The notes under the pieces were generated by a model. The model made no database searches. It saw only the letters and a list, made by a program, of their open reading frames with translations, and was not told where the DNA came from. The translations under genes were made by a program, and so were the position numbers. A stretch of DNA of 64,000 nt from Azospirillum canadense. Its GTDB lineage: Bacteria > Pseudomonadota > Alphaproteobacteria > Azospirillales > Azospirillaceae. Position 1 is the first letter of the stretch. Each line of letters starts with the position of its first letter. The stretch covers positions 176,501 to 240,500 of the forward strand of contig NZ_JAOQNG010000010.1 in NCBI RefSeq assembly GCF_025961225.1, read 5' to 3'. Positions 1 to 7,922 of the stretch are shown here, one piece after another.

Positions 1-464
1 GCGGTGGTGCGGACCGTGATCACCTTGATGGCGTCCGAGGACTGCACCGTGGCGATCGCGTTGCCGGCGTAGATCGGCCGCTCGAAGGTGTCGGCGGAGA
101 CCACCCCGGTGATGTCGGAGATCGCCGCCACGTCGAGCAGGGCCGCCACGCGCGGCAGAAGGTTCTTGCCCTCCGACGTCGCCGCGGCCAGCACGTGCCC
201 GTAGCTCTTGGCGAGGCCGACGACCAGCGGGGCGAGGTTCTCCGGCAGGGCGTGCGCGTAGGCCGCGTCGTCGGCCAGCAGCACCTTGGAGACGCCGGTC
301 ACCTTGGCGGCGGCATCGGCAACGGCCTGGGCCCCCTGGCCGGCGACCAGCAGGTGGATGTCGCCCCCAAGAGAGTTTGCAATCTTGGCAGCGGCGGTGA
401 CCGCGTTCAGCGTGGCGGGCTTCAGCGCGGCGTTGTCGTGTTCGGCAATGACGAGAATGGCCAT
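1..464 (-). CDS. etfA: Electron transfer flavoprotein subunit alpha (partial, N-terminal part)
   Basis: Reading leftward from the ATG at 464, the protein begins MAILVIAEHDNAALKPATLN, the usual start of EtfA, and continues as the ETF alpha/beta N-terminal domain until the window edge, about 154 residues of roughly 310. The FAD-binding C-terminal domain lies outside the window. EtfA and EtfB form a soluble heterodimer that carries electrons from acyl-CoA and other flavin dehydrogenases to ETF-ubiquinone oxidoreductase. Only one base separates its start from the etfB stop, so the two are co-transcribed and probably translationally coupled. Confidence 0.95.
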   Translation of the reverse strand, partial: MAILVIAEHDNAALKPATLNAVTAAAKIANSLGGDIHLLVAGQGAQAVADAAAKVTGVSKVLLADDAAYAHALPENLAPLVVGLAKSYGHVLAAATSEGKNLLPRVAALLDVAAISDITGVVSADTFERPIYAGNAIATVQSSDAIKVITVRTT

Positions 465-465
465 G

Positions 466-1230
466 TCAGATCACCCGCGCATCGTTCTTCAGCTTGTCGA
501 CCAGGGCGGCGACATCCGCCACCTTCACGCCGGCCTTGCGTTTGGCGGGCTCGGCCACCTTCAGCGTCTTCAGCCGGGGCGCCACGTCCACGCCGAGCGC
601 GTCGGGCGTCAGCGTGTCGATCGGCTTCTTCTTGGCCTTCATGATGTTGGGCAGCGAAGCGTAGCGCGGCTCGTTCAGGCGCAGGTCGGCGGTGACCACG
701 GCCGGGAGCTTCAGCTCCACCGTCTCGAGGCCGCCGTCGATCTCGCGGGTGACGGTCACCGCGCCCTCGCCGGGCACGACCTTGGAGGCGAAGGTGCCCT
801 GCGGCCAGCCGAGCAGTGCGGCGAGCATCTGGCCGGTCTGGTTGCAGTCGTCGTCGATCGCCTGCTTGCCCAGGATGACCAGCCCAGAACCATTTTGATT
901 CAGGCCTTCCTTGTCGACCAGCGCCTTCAGCACCTTGGCGACGGCCAGCGGCTGGGTTTCGGCGTCGGTCTGCACCAGGATGCCACGGTCGGCGCCCATG
1001 GCGAGCGCGGTGCGCAGCGTCTCCTGCGCGGCGGTCGGGCCGACGGTGACCACGATGACCTCGGTGGCCTTGCCGGCTTCCTTCAGGCGTACGGCCTCTT
1101 CGACGGCGATCTCGTCGAAGGGGTTCATGCTCATCTTCACGTTGGCGGTCTCAACGCCCGAGCCGTCCGCCTTCACGCGGATCTTGACGTTGTAATCGAC
1201 CACCCGCTTGACCGGGACGAGGACCTTCAT
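466..1230 (-). CDS. etfB: Electron transfer flavoprotein subunit beta
   Basis: The 254-residue product starts MKVLVPVKRVVDYNVKIRVK and has the EtfB landmarks: the NPFDEIAVEEA segment, the VGP..A.ETLRTALAMGADR stretch (residues about 64-83) and the LPAVVTADLRLNEPRYASLP signature (about 175-194). Length is typical (about 250). EtfB binds AMP and docks acyl-CoA dehydrogenases as the partner of EtfA, encoded immediately downstream. The order etfB-etfA is standard in Alphaproteobacteria. This is ordinary host core metabolism and sets the host context left of the prophage. Confidence 0.97.
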   Translation of the reverse strand: MKVLVPVKRVVDYNVKIRVKADGSGVETANVKMSMNPFDEIAVEEAVRLKEAGKATEVIVVTVGPTAAQETLRTALAMGADRGILVQTDAETQPLAVAKVLKALVDKEGLNQNGSGLVILGKQAIDDDCNQTGQMLAALLGWPQGTFASKVVPGEGAVTVTREIDGGLETVELKLPAVVTADLRLNEPRYASLPNIMKAKKKPIDTLTPDALGVDVAPRLKTLKVAEPAKRKAGVKVADVAALVDKLKNDARVI

Positions 1231-1388
1231 ATCCCACCCTTTTCTTCAATTTTCCTGGCGCGCCTTCAGGCCGAGCGCCGAATCGGGCAGCTGTGACAGC
1301 GCTGCGACCATAGGATTTGTGCTATTGGCTGTCAACGCCGCCCGCGCCGCAGGTGCGAAGGCCTCAACGTCGCGGACAGCATTTCGGA

Positions 1389-1985
1389 TCAACGGTTTGC
1401 GCCCGGAACCCACAGCACGTCGCCGGCCCCGTTGCCGTTGACCGCACGGCTCAGCACGAACAGGTGATCGGACAGGCGGTTGACGTATTTGACCGCGGCG
1501 GGGTTCACCGGCTCCTGGCCCGCCAGTTCGGTGATGTGCCGTTCGGCGCGGCGCACCACGGTGCGGGCCAGATGCAGGTGCGCCGCCGCCGGCGAGCCGC
1601 CGGGCAGGATGAAGGAGGTGAGGGGGGCGAGATCCGCGTTCATCGCGTCGATCTCCGCCTCCAGCCGGTCCACCTGCGACTCCAGGACGCGGAGCGGCGG
1701 GTATTTGGGGTCCGGCTCCTCCGGCGTGCAGAGGTCGGCGCCCAGGTCGAACAGATCGTTTTGGATGCGCGCCAGCATGGCGTCGACGTCGGGCAAGGAG
1801 GCCGGCAGGGCCGCGGTGTGCAGGCCCTGTGTATGGAGTCTGGCCAGCCCGATCACCGCGTTGGCCTCGTCCACGGTGCCATAGGCGGCGACGCGCAGGT
1901 CGTGCTTGGGCACGCGGGACCCGTCGCCCAGCGACGTCTCCCCCTTGTCGCCGCCGCGGGTGTAGATTCGGGTCAGTTTTACCAT
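1389..1985 (-). CDS. PduO-type cob(I)alamin adenosyltransferase
   Basis: The protein has 198 residues. The N-terminus VKLTRIYTRGGDKGETSLGD carries the TRGGDKG ATP-binding motif of the PduO/MMAB family, and AAYGTVDEANAVIGLAR follows at about residue 33. Near the C-terminus are TVVRRAERH and NRLSDHLFVLSR, the helices that form the trimer active site. The enzyme moves the adenosyl group of ATP to cob(I)alamin to make adenosylcobalamin, the cofactor for methylmalonyl-CoA mutase and others. It lies 158 bp upstream of etfB on the same strand and 20 bp from the next small gene, so it may share a transcript. Confidence 0.93.
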   Translation of the reverse strand: MVKLTRIYTRGGDKGETSLGDGSRVPKHDLRVAAYGTVDEANAVIGLARLHTQGLHTAALPASLPDVDAMLARIQNDLFDLGADLCTPEEPDPKYPPLRVLESQVDRLEAEIDAMNADLAPLTSFILPGGSPAAAHLHLARTVVRRAERHITELAGQEPVNPAAVKYVNRLSDHLFVLSRAVNGNGAGDVLWVPGANR

Positions 1986-2005
1986 GGAGCGGTCCGGCCG
2001 AGTCC

Positions 2006-2200
2006 CTAGGCTTGGGTCAGGATGGCGAGCAGGAACAGAACCAGCGCCACGCCCTGGAGCGCGACGCGAAGCCGCATCGCCTTGTTCGACTTGCGCGAAT
2101 CGCCTTGGCCGCCCCGCGCCATGAAGAACAGCCCGACGAACAGAGAGGCGACGACGGCGCCGAGCGCGAGGATCAGGAGGATGGCGACGATTCCGTTCAT
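2006..2200 (-). CDS. Small twin-transmembrane protein, HIG1-like
   Basis: A 64-residue protein with two hydrophobic helices (about 4-25 and 46-62) around a basic loop containing GGQGDSRKSNKAMRLRVALQ. This is the layout of bacterial HIG1-domain, or 'twin transmembrane', proteins. The conserved N-K-A/L-M-R-x-R-V-x-x-Q-x loop is present. Mitochondrial HIG1 relatives stabilise respiratory supercomplexes; the bacterial role is less clear. It lies just upstream of the adenosyltransferase on the same strand and probably shares its promoter. Inner-membrane location is expected. Confidence 0.8.
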   Translation of the reverse strand: MNGIVAILLILALGAVVASLFVGLFFMARGGQGDSRKSNKAMRLRVALQGVALVLFLLAILTQA

Positions 2201-2345
2201 CCCACCAATATAGCGCGGCGGGTGGCCGCCGCCTATCCCGGCGACGCGTGCCCCGGCTACACGGGCGCCTCCATCACATGGTTGCGTCTTCCCGCGTCCT
2301 CCTTACATTGACGCGGATAAGCGTGAGCGAGGAAGGAATCGGCGA

Positions 2346-3779
2346 ATGCGGCGGCGGAGTTTCCTGAAGGCGGCGGCGGTGGCCGGACTGGCGTCCGCGG
2401 CCGGCGTGCGGCCGGTGCCGGCGCTGGCCCAAGGGCAGACGGTGACGGAATTCCCGAAGGGGTTCCTGTGGGGCTGCTCCACCTCCTCCTACCAGATCGA
2501 GGGGGCGGTGACCACGGACGGGCGCGGCCCCAGCGTGTGGGACACCTTCAGCCACGCCTACGGCAAAGTGGCGGACGGCGACACCGGGGACGTCGCCTGC
2601 GACCACTACAACCGCTACGCCGAGGATGTGGAGCTGATGGCCCGCGCCGGCATGCGCGCCTATCGGTTCTCGGTGGCGTGGCCGCGCGTCCAGCCGTCGG
2701 GCACGGGGGCGCCGAACGCCAAGGGGCTGGACTTCTACGACCGGCTGACCGACGCGCTGCTGGCCAAGGGGATCGAGCCCTGGCCCTGCCTGTTCCACTG
2801 GGATCTGCCCCAGGCGCTCCAGGACAAGGGAGGCTGGACCAATCGGGACATCGCGGGATGGTTCGCCGACTACGCGCAGATCGTCGCGGGGCACATCGGT
2901 GACCGCGCCAAGCACTGGTGCATGCTGAACGAGCCCTCCGTCGTCGCGATCTTCGGGCATGGGCTGGGCGTGCATGCGCCGGGGATGACCGGCAAGGCCA
3001 ACTACTTCAAGGCGATCCACCACCAGAACCTGGCGCAGGGCACGGCGCTGAAGGCGCTGCGTGCCGCTGGTGGAGGAAAGGGGTGGCAGCTGGGCACGGT
3101 GCTGTCGCTCCAGCCGGTCTGGCCGGTCGGCGGGCTGGACGCCAACTACCAGGCGTCGCTGATGTGGGACGCGGCGTGGAACCGTGCCTGCCTCGACCCA
3201 CTGATGAGGGGTGAGTACCCGGAGCTGCTGCGCGACGGCTTCGCCCCGCTGGTCAAGGCGGGCGACCTGGAGACGATCCGCCAGCCCATCGACTTCCTGG
3301 GCCTCAACTACTACAGCCGCACGCACCAGCAGCCCGATCCCGGCGGGCTGTTCGGCACCGGCTACGGCTCCGCGCCGGAGGGCACCCGCCGCACCGGCAT
3401 GGAATGGCCGGTCGAGCCCGACGGGCTGGCCGAGATCCTGAGCGAGCTTCAGCAGGAATACGGCAACCCGCCCGTCTATGTGGCGGAGAACGGCGCCGAC
3501 TATCCCGACAGCGTCGGCCCGCAGGGCAAGGTCGAGGACGGCGACCGCATCGGCTTCATCCGCGACCACCTGCTGTTCGCCCGCAAGGCGATCGACGAGG
3601 GCGCGAACCTGAAGGGCTGGTTCGTGTGGACCCTGCTCGACAACTTCGAATGGGCGGAGGGCTACCGGCGGCATTTCGGGCTGGTCCAGGTGGACCGCCA
3701 GACCATGAAGCGCACGCCGAAGGCCAGCTACCACTGGTACGCCGACGTGATCCGCAAGAACGGTGTCCCGTCGGTGTAG
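2346..3779 (+). CDS. Tat-exported GH1 family beta-glucosidase
   Basis: The 477-residue protein begins MRRRSFLKAAAVAGLASAAG, a twin-arginine signal followed by a hydrophobic stretch and an ALA-Q cleavage site near residue 29. The mature part is a complete glycoside hydrolase family 1 barrel: FLWGCSTSSYQIEGA near the start, the acid/base glutamate in LNEP (about E196), the NYYSR segment (about 321) and the nucleophile in VAENGAD (about E381). GH1 enzymes cleave beta-glucosides with retention. Most bacterial GH1 enzymes are cytosolic, so the Tat signal implies periplasmic or secreted action on aryl- or oligo-beta-glucosides. It lies divergent from the HIG1-like gene. Confidence 0.93.
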   Translation: MRRRSFLKAAAVAGLASAAGVRPVPALAQGQTVTEFPKGFLWGCSTSSYQIEGAVTTDGRGPSVWDTFSHAYGKVADGDTGDVACDHYNRYAEDVELMARAGMRAYRFSVAWPRVQPSGTGAPNAKGLDFYDRLTDALLAKGIEPWPCLFHWDLPQALQDKGGWTNRDIAGWFADYAQIVAGHIGDRAKHWCMLNEPSVVAIFGHGLGVHAPGMTGKANYFKAIHHQNLAQGTALKALRAAGGGKGWQLGTVLSLQPVWPVGGLDANYQASLMWDAAWNRACLDPLMRGEYPELLRDGFAPLVKAGDLETIRQPIDFLGLNYYSRTHQQPDPGGLFGTGYGSAPEGTRRTGMEWPVEPDGLAEILSELQQEYGNPPVYVAENGADYPDSVGPQGKVEDGDRIGFIRDHLLFARKAIDEGANLKGWFVWTLLDNFEWAEGYRRHFGLVQVDRQTMKRTPKASYHWYADVIRKNGVPSV

Positions 3780-3786
3780 TGGCCGC

Positions 3787-4197
3787 ATGGCGCCCCACCC
3801 GCACCCTCAACCCACCCGCTTCGCCATCCAGAAGGCGCGCGGCAAGGGCTGGAAGACGCTGGAGGTCGGCGAGGACCTGGACCACGCCCGCGCTCGCTTC
3901 GAATTGATGGTGCGGGTCAACCCGCGGGCCTATTTCCGCCTGATCCAGTTGGACCACAACGCCGGGGCGGACTTCGAGGGGCTGGAGTTCAACTGGACGC
4001 TGATCGAGCTTTACGATCCCACCCGAAAGGCCGGGAAGGGCGGCCGGGTCAAGCCGGCGCCGAAGCCGGCCCGCGCCGCCACGCGGCGGGCGGCGGAAAA
4101 GGTGCCGCTGCCGCTGCGATTCTACGTGACGGTGATATTGATCGGGTCGCTGATCGGGGTGCTGCTGTACGTGCGCTTCGGGGCGCCCCCGCATTAA
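3787..4197 (+). CDS. Hypothetical protein with one C-terminal membrane segment
   Basis: The 136-residue product starts at the ATG 7 bp after the GH1 stop, suggesting co-transcription. The first 85 residues are soluble and contain an alpha/beta segment, WKTLEVGEDLDHARARFEL. A basic Ala-Pro-Lys linker follows, then one transmembrane helix (about residues 111-130) and a short tail. I do not recognise the family. The layout suggests a tail-anchored inner-membrane protein with a cytoplasmic domain. Confidence 0.7.
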   Translation: MAPHPHPQPTRFAIQKARGKGWKTLEVGEDLDHARARFELMVRVNPRAYFRLIQLDHNAGADFEGLEFNWTLIELYDPTRKAGKGGRVKPAPKPARAATRRAAEKVPLPLRFYVTVILIGSLIGVLLYVRFGAPPH

Positions 4198-4214
4198 ACG
4201 GGCGCACTGAACGC

Positions 4215-4475
4215 TCAGTCGTCGGCGGAATAGCCCTTGCGACGCATGCACTGCGCGAAGATTTGCTTGCGGTACTTGAACTGCGGCGTCTCCGGCAAGG
4301 GACGATAGGGATAGCCGCGCAGCCGCATGGTGGTGTCCACCTGGTCCGTGCATTCGTCGAAGGCGGCGGTGGCGGTGTTCTCCGTCGCCGTCCATTCGCG
4401 GTAGGTCGGGGTGCTCCCACAGGCGACGAGCGTCAGGGTGCCGCCCAGCAGAACTGCAAACCTCAGCGTCGCCAT
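4215..4475 (-). CDS. Small lipoprotein
   Basis: The 86-residue protein has a signal peptide of about 18 residues ending in LTLVAC-G, a good lipobox (L-V-A-C). The mature part has paired cysteines (FDECTDQ and FAQCMRRKGY), which may form a disulfide. The segment ending CMRRKGYSADD resembles other small proteobacterial lipoproteins of unknown function. It is convergent with the preceding gene (17 bp gap) and divergent from the peptidoglycan-binding gene. Confidence 0.75.
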   Translation of the reverse strand: MATLRFAVLLGGTLTLVACGSTPTYREWTATENTATAAFDECTDQVDTTMRLRGYPYRPLPETPQFKYRKQIFAQCMRRKGYSADD

Positions 4476-4706
4476 GGCCCGGCCTCCTGTCCCGCCTCCT
4501 GCCCCGATGGCATCAAATTACCACGATTTTGTCCGCGCGAAGGTTAACGGAAGAGGAATATGCGCAATCCCATGGGATGATTCGGATGCGGTATTCTGGA
4601 GCAGACGCAACGCAGGCGCACAAAAATCGCGCCCGGAAATCCGCCGCAATCTGGTAACACTAATTCGCATTGGCGATTTGGTTCGGTTGGACGGACGGAG
4701 GAAGGC

Positions 4707-5672
4707 ATGTCGGGTGGTTCGCATCGCGCGCGCCGCGCGGAGTTGCAGCGCGCACGCCGCGCGGTCGCGCTGGCGGTTGTGGTGCCGGTTCTCGCGGGTG
4801 GAGTGCTGGGGGCAGTGCCGGCTCTGGCGCAGTCGACCGCCGACATCCAATGGGCGCAGACCATCCTGAAGGAGAAGGGCTACGACATCGGCGGCCGTGC
4901 CAACGGCACGATGCACCCGGAAACCAAGTCGGCGCTGTCCAAGTACCAGGCCGCGCACGGGCTGCCGGCGACCGGCCAGCTCGACAAGGCGACCGTCGAC
5001 AAGATGATGGGCGAGCGGCAGGGCAAGGCGGCGCCGACCGTCGGCAATCTCGCCCAGCAGAAGATCGGCGGCGGCGGGCCGGGCCAAGCCCCGCGGGAGC
5101 CGCAGCGCGAGGTCGTGCCGCGCGCCGCCCCGACGCAGCGAATCGACAGCGGCAACGGTGAGTTCGCCGGCGGCGCCCAGTTCAGCGCCGGCCCGCCCGC
5201 CACCAGCAGCCATTCCAGCAGCAGCGCCCCGAGCGGCACCCAGAACAGTGGTGGCGCCGTGTCCTCCGGCGGTGCCCCGTCGAGCAGCGCGTCCACCAGC
5301 AGCGCGTCCACCAGCAGCGCGTCGCAGGGTCCTGTCCCGCAGGCAGCGCCACGCGCCAGCGTGTCCGCCACGACTCCGTCCGGCCAACCGGCCCCAGTGG
5401 TCGAGCCGCCGGCCGACAGCGGATCCCTGCTGCCGGCCTGGGCGACCAACAGCCTGCGTCACATCGTGATGGGCGTGCTCGCCCTGACTGTGGGCGGCAT
5501 CGGCTTCGGCTGGTGGCGCAGCGGCCGGGCCTCCTCGGCCCCGAAGAACGCGCCGCGGGACGAGGCGCCGCGCGACGTCCGCCGCGAACCGAGCTTCGGC
5601 GGCAAGCGCCGGGAGGAGCTGACCACCGGATCCCTGCCGCCCCTGACCAGCGGCGGGCGCGGGCGGCGTTAG
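4707..5672 (+). CDS. Peptidoglycan-binding domain protein with C-terminal membrane helix
   Basis: The product has 321 residues; its start is supported by GGAGGAAGGC directly before the ATG. An N-terminal signal or anchor spans about residues 20-41 (ending ALA-Q). One peptidoglycan_binding_1 repeat covers about 48-105, with the motif NGTMHPETKSALSKYQAAHG. A long low-complexity Ser/Ala/Pro/Gln region follows (about 110-245). A second membrane helix, HIVMGVLALTVGGIGFGWW, lies near 252-270, with an Arg-rich tail. PG_binding_1 domains hold proteins on the cell wall. No catalytic domain is visible, so the role is probably structural. The linker contains a 15-bp tandem repeat. Confidence 0.8.
   Translation: MSGGSHRARRAELQRARRAVALAVVVPVLAGGVLGAVPALAQSTADIQWAQTILKEKGYDIGGRANGTMHPETKSALSKYQAAHGLPATGQLDKATVDKMMGERQGKAAPTVGNLAQQKIGGGGPGQAPREPQREVVPRAAPTQRIDSGNGEFAGGAQFSAGPPATSSHSSSSAPSGTQNSGGAVSSGGAPSSSASTSSASTSSASQGPVPQAAPRASVSATTPSGQPAPVVEPPADSGSLLPAWATNSLRHIVMGVLALTVGGIGFGWWRSGRASSAPKNAPRDEAPRDVRREPSFGGKRREELTTGSLPPLTSGGRGRR
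5283..5324 (+). repeat. 15-bp tandem repeat inside the peptidoglycan-binding gene
   Basis: AGCAGCGCGTCCACC occurs twice in perfect tandem (5283-5297, 5298-5312), followed by a 12-bp partial copy. The repeat keeps frame and encodes Ser-Ser-Ala-Ser-Thr units in the linker, so copy-number change would only lengthen or shorten the tether. Confidence 0.85.
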
Positions 5673-5702
5673 GCCGCCCTCCGCTCACGGGATTTTAGAC
5701 TC

Positions 5703-5936
5703 TCACGCCATCTGCGACATCGGGCACATGGCGTTGCCGCAGCCGGCCGGGTTGCAGGCCGGCATCGGGGCGGGCGCCGACGGCGCCTTGCCGACCCGCG
5801 GGGCCATGATGGCCTTCGACACCTCGGCCCCGCCGCAGGACGGGCAGGCGAGGCCGGAGGCCTTCTTGGCGTCGTAGTCGGCCATGTTCTCGAAGTATGC
5901 GCGACAGAAAGTTAAAAAGCGCAGTTGCATCAACAC
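5703..5936 (-). pseudogene. DUF1178-type zinc-ribbon gene, 3' part, with a phage-derived start
   Basis: Host sequence from 5894 down to 5703 encodes FENMADYDAKKASGLACPSC and then GGAEVSKAIMAP, the conserved core of DUF1178 proteins, ending in a Cys/Met-rich tail. The true first 17 codons lie 56 kb away at the other prophage end (62189-62260). In the lysogen the phage end supplies an in-frame ATG at 5936 and 14 unrelated residues, giving a 77-residue chimaera. The N-terminal zinc-ligand cluster (CSCGH) is lost from it. Excision would restore an 80-residue gene. I see no ribosome binding site that shows the chimaera is made. Confidence 0.85.
5876..5894. repeat. attL core (19-bp direct repeat)
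   Basis: AGTCGGCCATGTTCTCGAA is identical to 62191-62209, and the flanking bases differ on both sides. The core lies within codons 18-24 of the disrupted DUF1178-type gene, and the integrase gene follows 146 bp inside. Confidence 0.93.
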
Positions 5937-6040
5937 CTTGGTAGCGCCTTTGGGGCAGTCGATAGTGCGTCAAAACACGGTCATACGCGACAACGCAATC
6001 AAAGACTTAGCAGGCAGTTTCGAACGGCCCCATCGCCCCG

Positions 6041-7153
6041 TCAGGAGCATTTGACCTCCGTCCACTCCGCCCCGCGGGAGTCCCGGTACAAGGCGGTCAT
6101 GTCCGGCGACTTGTGGCCGAGCAGCGCCTGGGCGTTGATGCCCTGGTCGTGGTAGAGGCGGGCGGCCAGCGACCGGATCTCGTGGAAGCTCGGCGGCGTG
6201 CTGTCGGCGGGCCAGGACCGGCCTGCCTTGCCGCGCGCTTCGGCAAACCACGCCGTGACGGTGTGCGGCCGGACACGATCCCCCGGCTTGGCGCGGCCGG
6301 CGAAGGTCGAATGGTGGACGAAGTGCCGCGACAGCACGTTGTCCCGGCATCGGGCGATCACCTCGCCCACGGACCAGCCGACGACCTGCAGGCGCAGCTC
6401 CACCGGGACACAAATGCGGACTCCGTGCTTCTCGGTCTTGGCCGGCACGATCCACAGCTTCCCGTCCCGTACGTCACGGGGGCCGAGGTTCACGATCTCC
6501 TCCCGGCGCTGCCCGGTGACCAGGGCGAGTGCCATCGCGCGGGCGAGCCAGGGCGCGTAGTCCCGGACGGCCACCTCGTAGATGGCCAGGAAGTCCTCCA
6601 GGGTCAGGCGGGCACGCTGCACGTCCACATGAGCCGCCTTGGTCGCCGTGGCCGGGTTGGTCTGGGCCCAGCCCTTCGAGACGGCGACTCCGAAGAAGTC
6701 GAGCAGGAACGAGCGCATCGCCTTCGCCATGCGCATCTTGCCGCGCTGCTCCCAATCCGCCAGGAAGTCGGCCACGTCCCGAGTCGTGATGGCGTCGATG
6801 TGACGTCCCTCCATGGCCGTGCGGACGATCCGAAGCTGACGCACGAAGGCGGCATAGGTGTTCTTCTTGATTCGCCCGGCGGCGTAGCGCGCGTCAATCA
6901 CACCGCCGTAGAGATCGCAGAACGCCTCCACGCTGCTCTCCTTGGCGCCGGTGATCCGGTCGACCAAGCGCCGCTTCGCCCGCGCGCCCTCCACGACGAT
7001 GTTGGCCTCGACCGCCTGCTCAATGGCGCTCCTCCTGTCGCGCCCCAGGCCATGCTCCTTGCCGGTCTGCGGGTCGCGCCAGGAGAAGTACCCGTTGCGC
7101 TCATAGAGGTTTGTCGGGAGGCTCTTGGTGGTTCTGCTACGACGTCTTCCCAC
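6041..7153 (-). CDS. int: Tyrosine site-specific integrase
   Basis: The protein has about 370 residues from a GTG start at 7153, chosen because longer frames run through the excisionase gene. It overlaps the excisionase stop by 17 bp. All tyrosine-recombinase residues are visible: the first Arg in VTGQRREEIVNL, Lys in the beta-hairpin around PAKTEKHG, H-x-x-R in SFHEIRSLAARLY, the second His in LLGHKSPDM and the nucleophile Tyr in TALYRDSRG. An N-terminal arm-binding region (NLYERNGYFSWRDPQTGKEH) precedes a core-binding domain. It should integrate and excise the prophage at the 19-bp core in the DUF1178-type gene. Confidence 0.93.
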   Translation of the reverse strand: MGRRRSRTTKSLPTNLYERNGYFSWRDPQTGKEHGLGRDRRSAIEQAVEANIVVEGARAKRRLVDRITGAKESSVEAFCDLYGGVIDARYAAGRIKKNTYAAFVRQLRIVRTAMEGRHIDAITTRDVADFLADWEQRGKMRMAKAMRSFLLDFFGVAVSKGWAQTNPATATKAAHVDVQRARLTLEDFLAIYEVAVRDYAPWLARAMALALVTGQRREEIVNLGPRDVRDGKLWIVPAKTEKHGVRICVPVELRLQVVGWSVGEVIARCRDNVLSRHFVHHSTFAGRAKPGDRVRPHTVTAWFAEARGKAGRSWPADSTPPSFHEIRSLAARLYHDQGINAQALLGHKSPDMTALYRDSRGAEWTEVKCS

Positions 7154-7403
7154 GCCGACGCTCCTGCATGATGCGCTCCGCCAGCGAGCCCCGGCGCGGC
7201 TGGACAGGCGCTTCCGGTACCGTGATGGGCTTCGAGGGGTCAATGTATCGGGCGGTGGACCGCACGAAGTAGGTCCGGCCGTGCTTTTCGGGGGCTGGGA
7301 AGAGGCGGGACTGGCGCGCCCATCGTCGTAGGGTTTCAATCCCCGGCGGGTGCTCGCCATAGACCGCCTTCGCCCACTCCTCCAGGGTCAGGAGCTTGTC
7401 CAT
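7137..7403 (-). CDS. xis: Excisionase / recombination directionality factor
   Basis: The 88-residue protein begins MDKLLTLEEWAKAVYGEHPP and continues TLRRWARQSRLFPAPEKHGR and TYFVRSTARYID. This is the winged-helix pattern of phage excisionases, with the 'wing' KHGRTYFV. A basic tail follows. It sits directly upstream of int and overlaps it. An Xis bends DNA at the attachment arms and drives the integrase towards excision. Its start codon touches the stop of the small upstream gene, so all three may be one transcript. Confidence 0.88.
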   Translation of the reverse strand: MDKLLTLEEWAKAVYGEHPPGIETLRRWARQSRLFPAPEKHGRTYFVRSTARYIDPSKPITVPEAPVQPRRGSLAERIMQERRRGKTS

Positions 7404-7664
7404 CTATGCCGCCTCCCGTTCGTCTCGTTCCGGGGCATCGTTCCGCCGCACCGGGGCCGGCGGCTGGGCGCACCAGGAGCAGCGATAGCCGCCGCGCCCA
7501 TCGCCCACTAGGTGGGGCAAGGGTGGCGGGCAGGCGCATAAAGGGCGGTCTATGGCCGCCAACCCAGTCGGTGACCCCGCCCCTTTCGTAAGAGGGCGCG
7601 CTTCATCAATGGAAGGTTCCGCTTCTACTTCTTTGTCGTATTCTGCTGCGTCGCAAAAAGCCAT
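7404..7664 (-). CDS. Small Cys-containing protein upstream of xis
   Basis: An open frame ends with TAG directly abutting the xis ATG. Beginning at the internal ATG (7664) gives 86 residues with a possible zinc-binding pair of clusters, LCACPPP and YRCSWCAQPP, and an acidic C-terminus. The frame stays open further upstream, but there it is antisense to a more convincing gene at 7674. No family is recognised. The abutting stop/start suggests an int-xis operon member. Confidence 0.45.
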   Translation of the reverse strand: MAFCDAAEYDKEVEAEPSIDEARPLTKGAGSPTGLAAIDRPLCACPPPLPHLVGDGRGGYRCSWCAQPPAPVRRNDAPERDEREAA

Positions 7665-7673
7665 GCTTGGCAC

Positions 7674-7922
7674 ATGGGAAATCGTTATGAAATCAAGCCC
7701 GACAAAGAGGGCATTGGCTGGACGGTGTTCGATTCCAATACCGGCAAGCCCGTCATTTTTGAGGGAATGCAGCAAGTAGGCCTGCTCCGGTTCGAAGCTG
7801 AAAACGTGGCTGAGTTGTTGGGGCACCTGTCCCGTCTGAAAAGACGAAAAGCGCATCGGTTTTTTAGTTCGTTTCTGATAATCACTGATGCACTTCATGT
7901 AGCGACACCGTTTCTGTCATGA
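7674..7922 (+). CDS. Small hypothetical phage protein (W-x-V-x-D / TG pattern)
   Basis: The 82-residue product has a compact N-terminal domain, YEIKPDKEGIGWTVFDSNTG, followed by KPVIFEGMQQVGL and a helix (ENVAELLGHLSRL). The pattern of a strand with a Trp, D-x-x-TG and a closing helix resembles many short alphaproteobacterial phage proteins. No function is known to me. Its stop overlaps the ATG of the next gene (ATGA), so the two are probably translated together. This stretch is lower in GC than the phage core. Confidence 0.6.
   Translation: MGNRYEIKPDKEGIGWTVFDSNTGKPVIFEGMQQVGLLRFEAENVAELLGHLSRLKRRKAHRFFSSFLIITDALHVATPFLS

Noticed and set aside
2274..3788. A 504-codon antisense frame over the GH1 gene
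   Set aside because: The sense strand encodes an intact GH1 enzyme with both catalytic glutamates.
7154..7360. Upstream extension of the integrase frame to 439 residues
   Set aside because: The extra 69 codons lie over the excisionase gene and look random; GTG 7153 gives a normal integrase.
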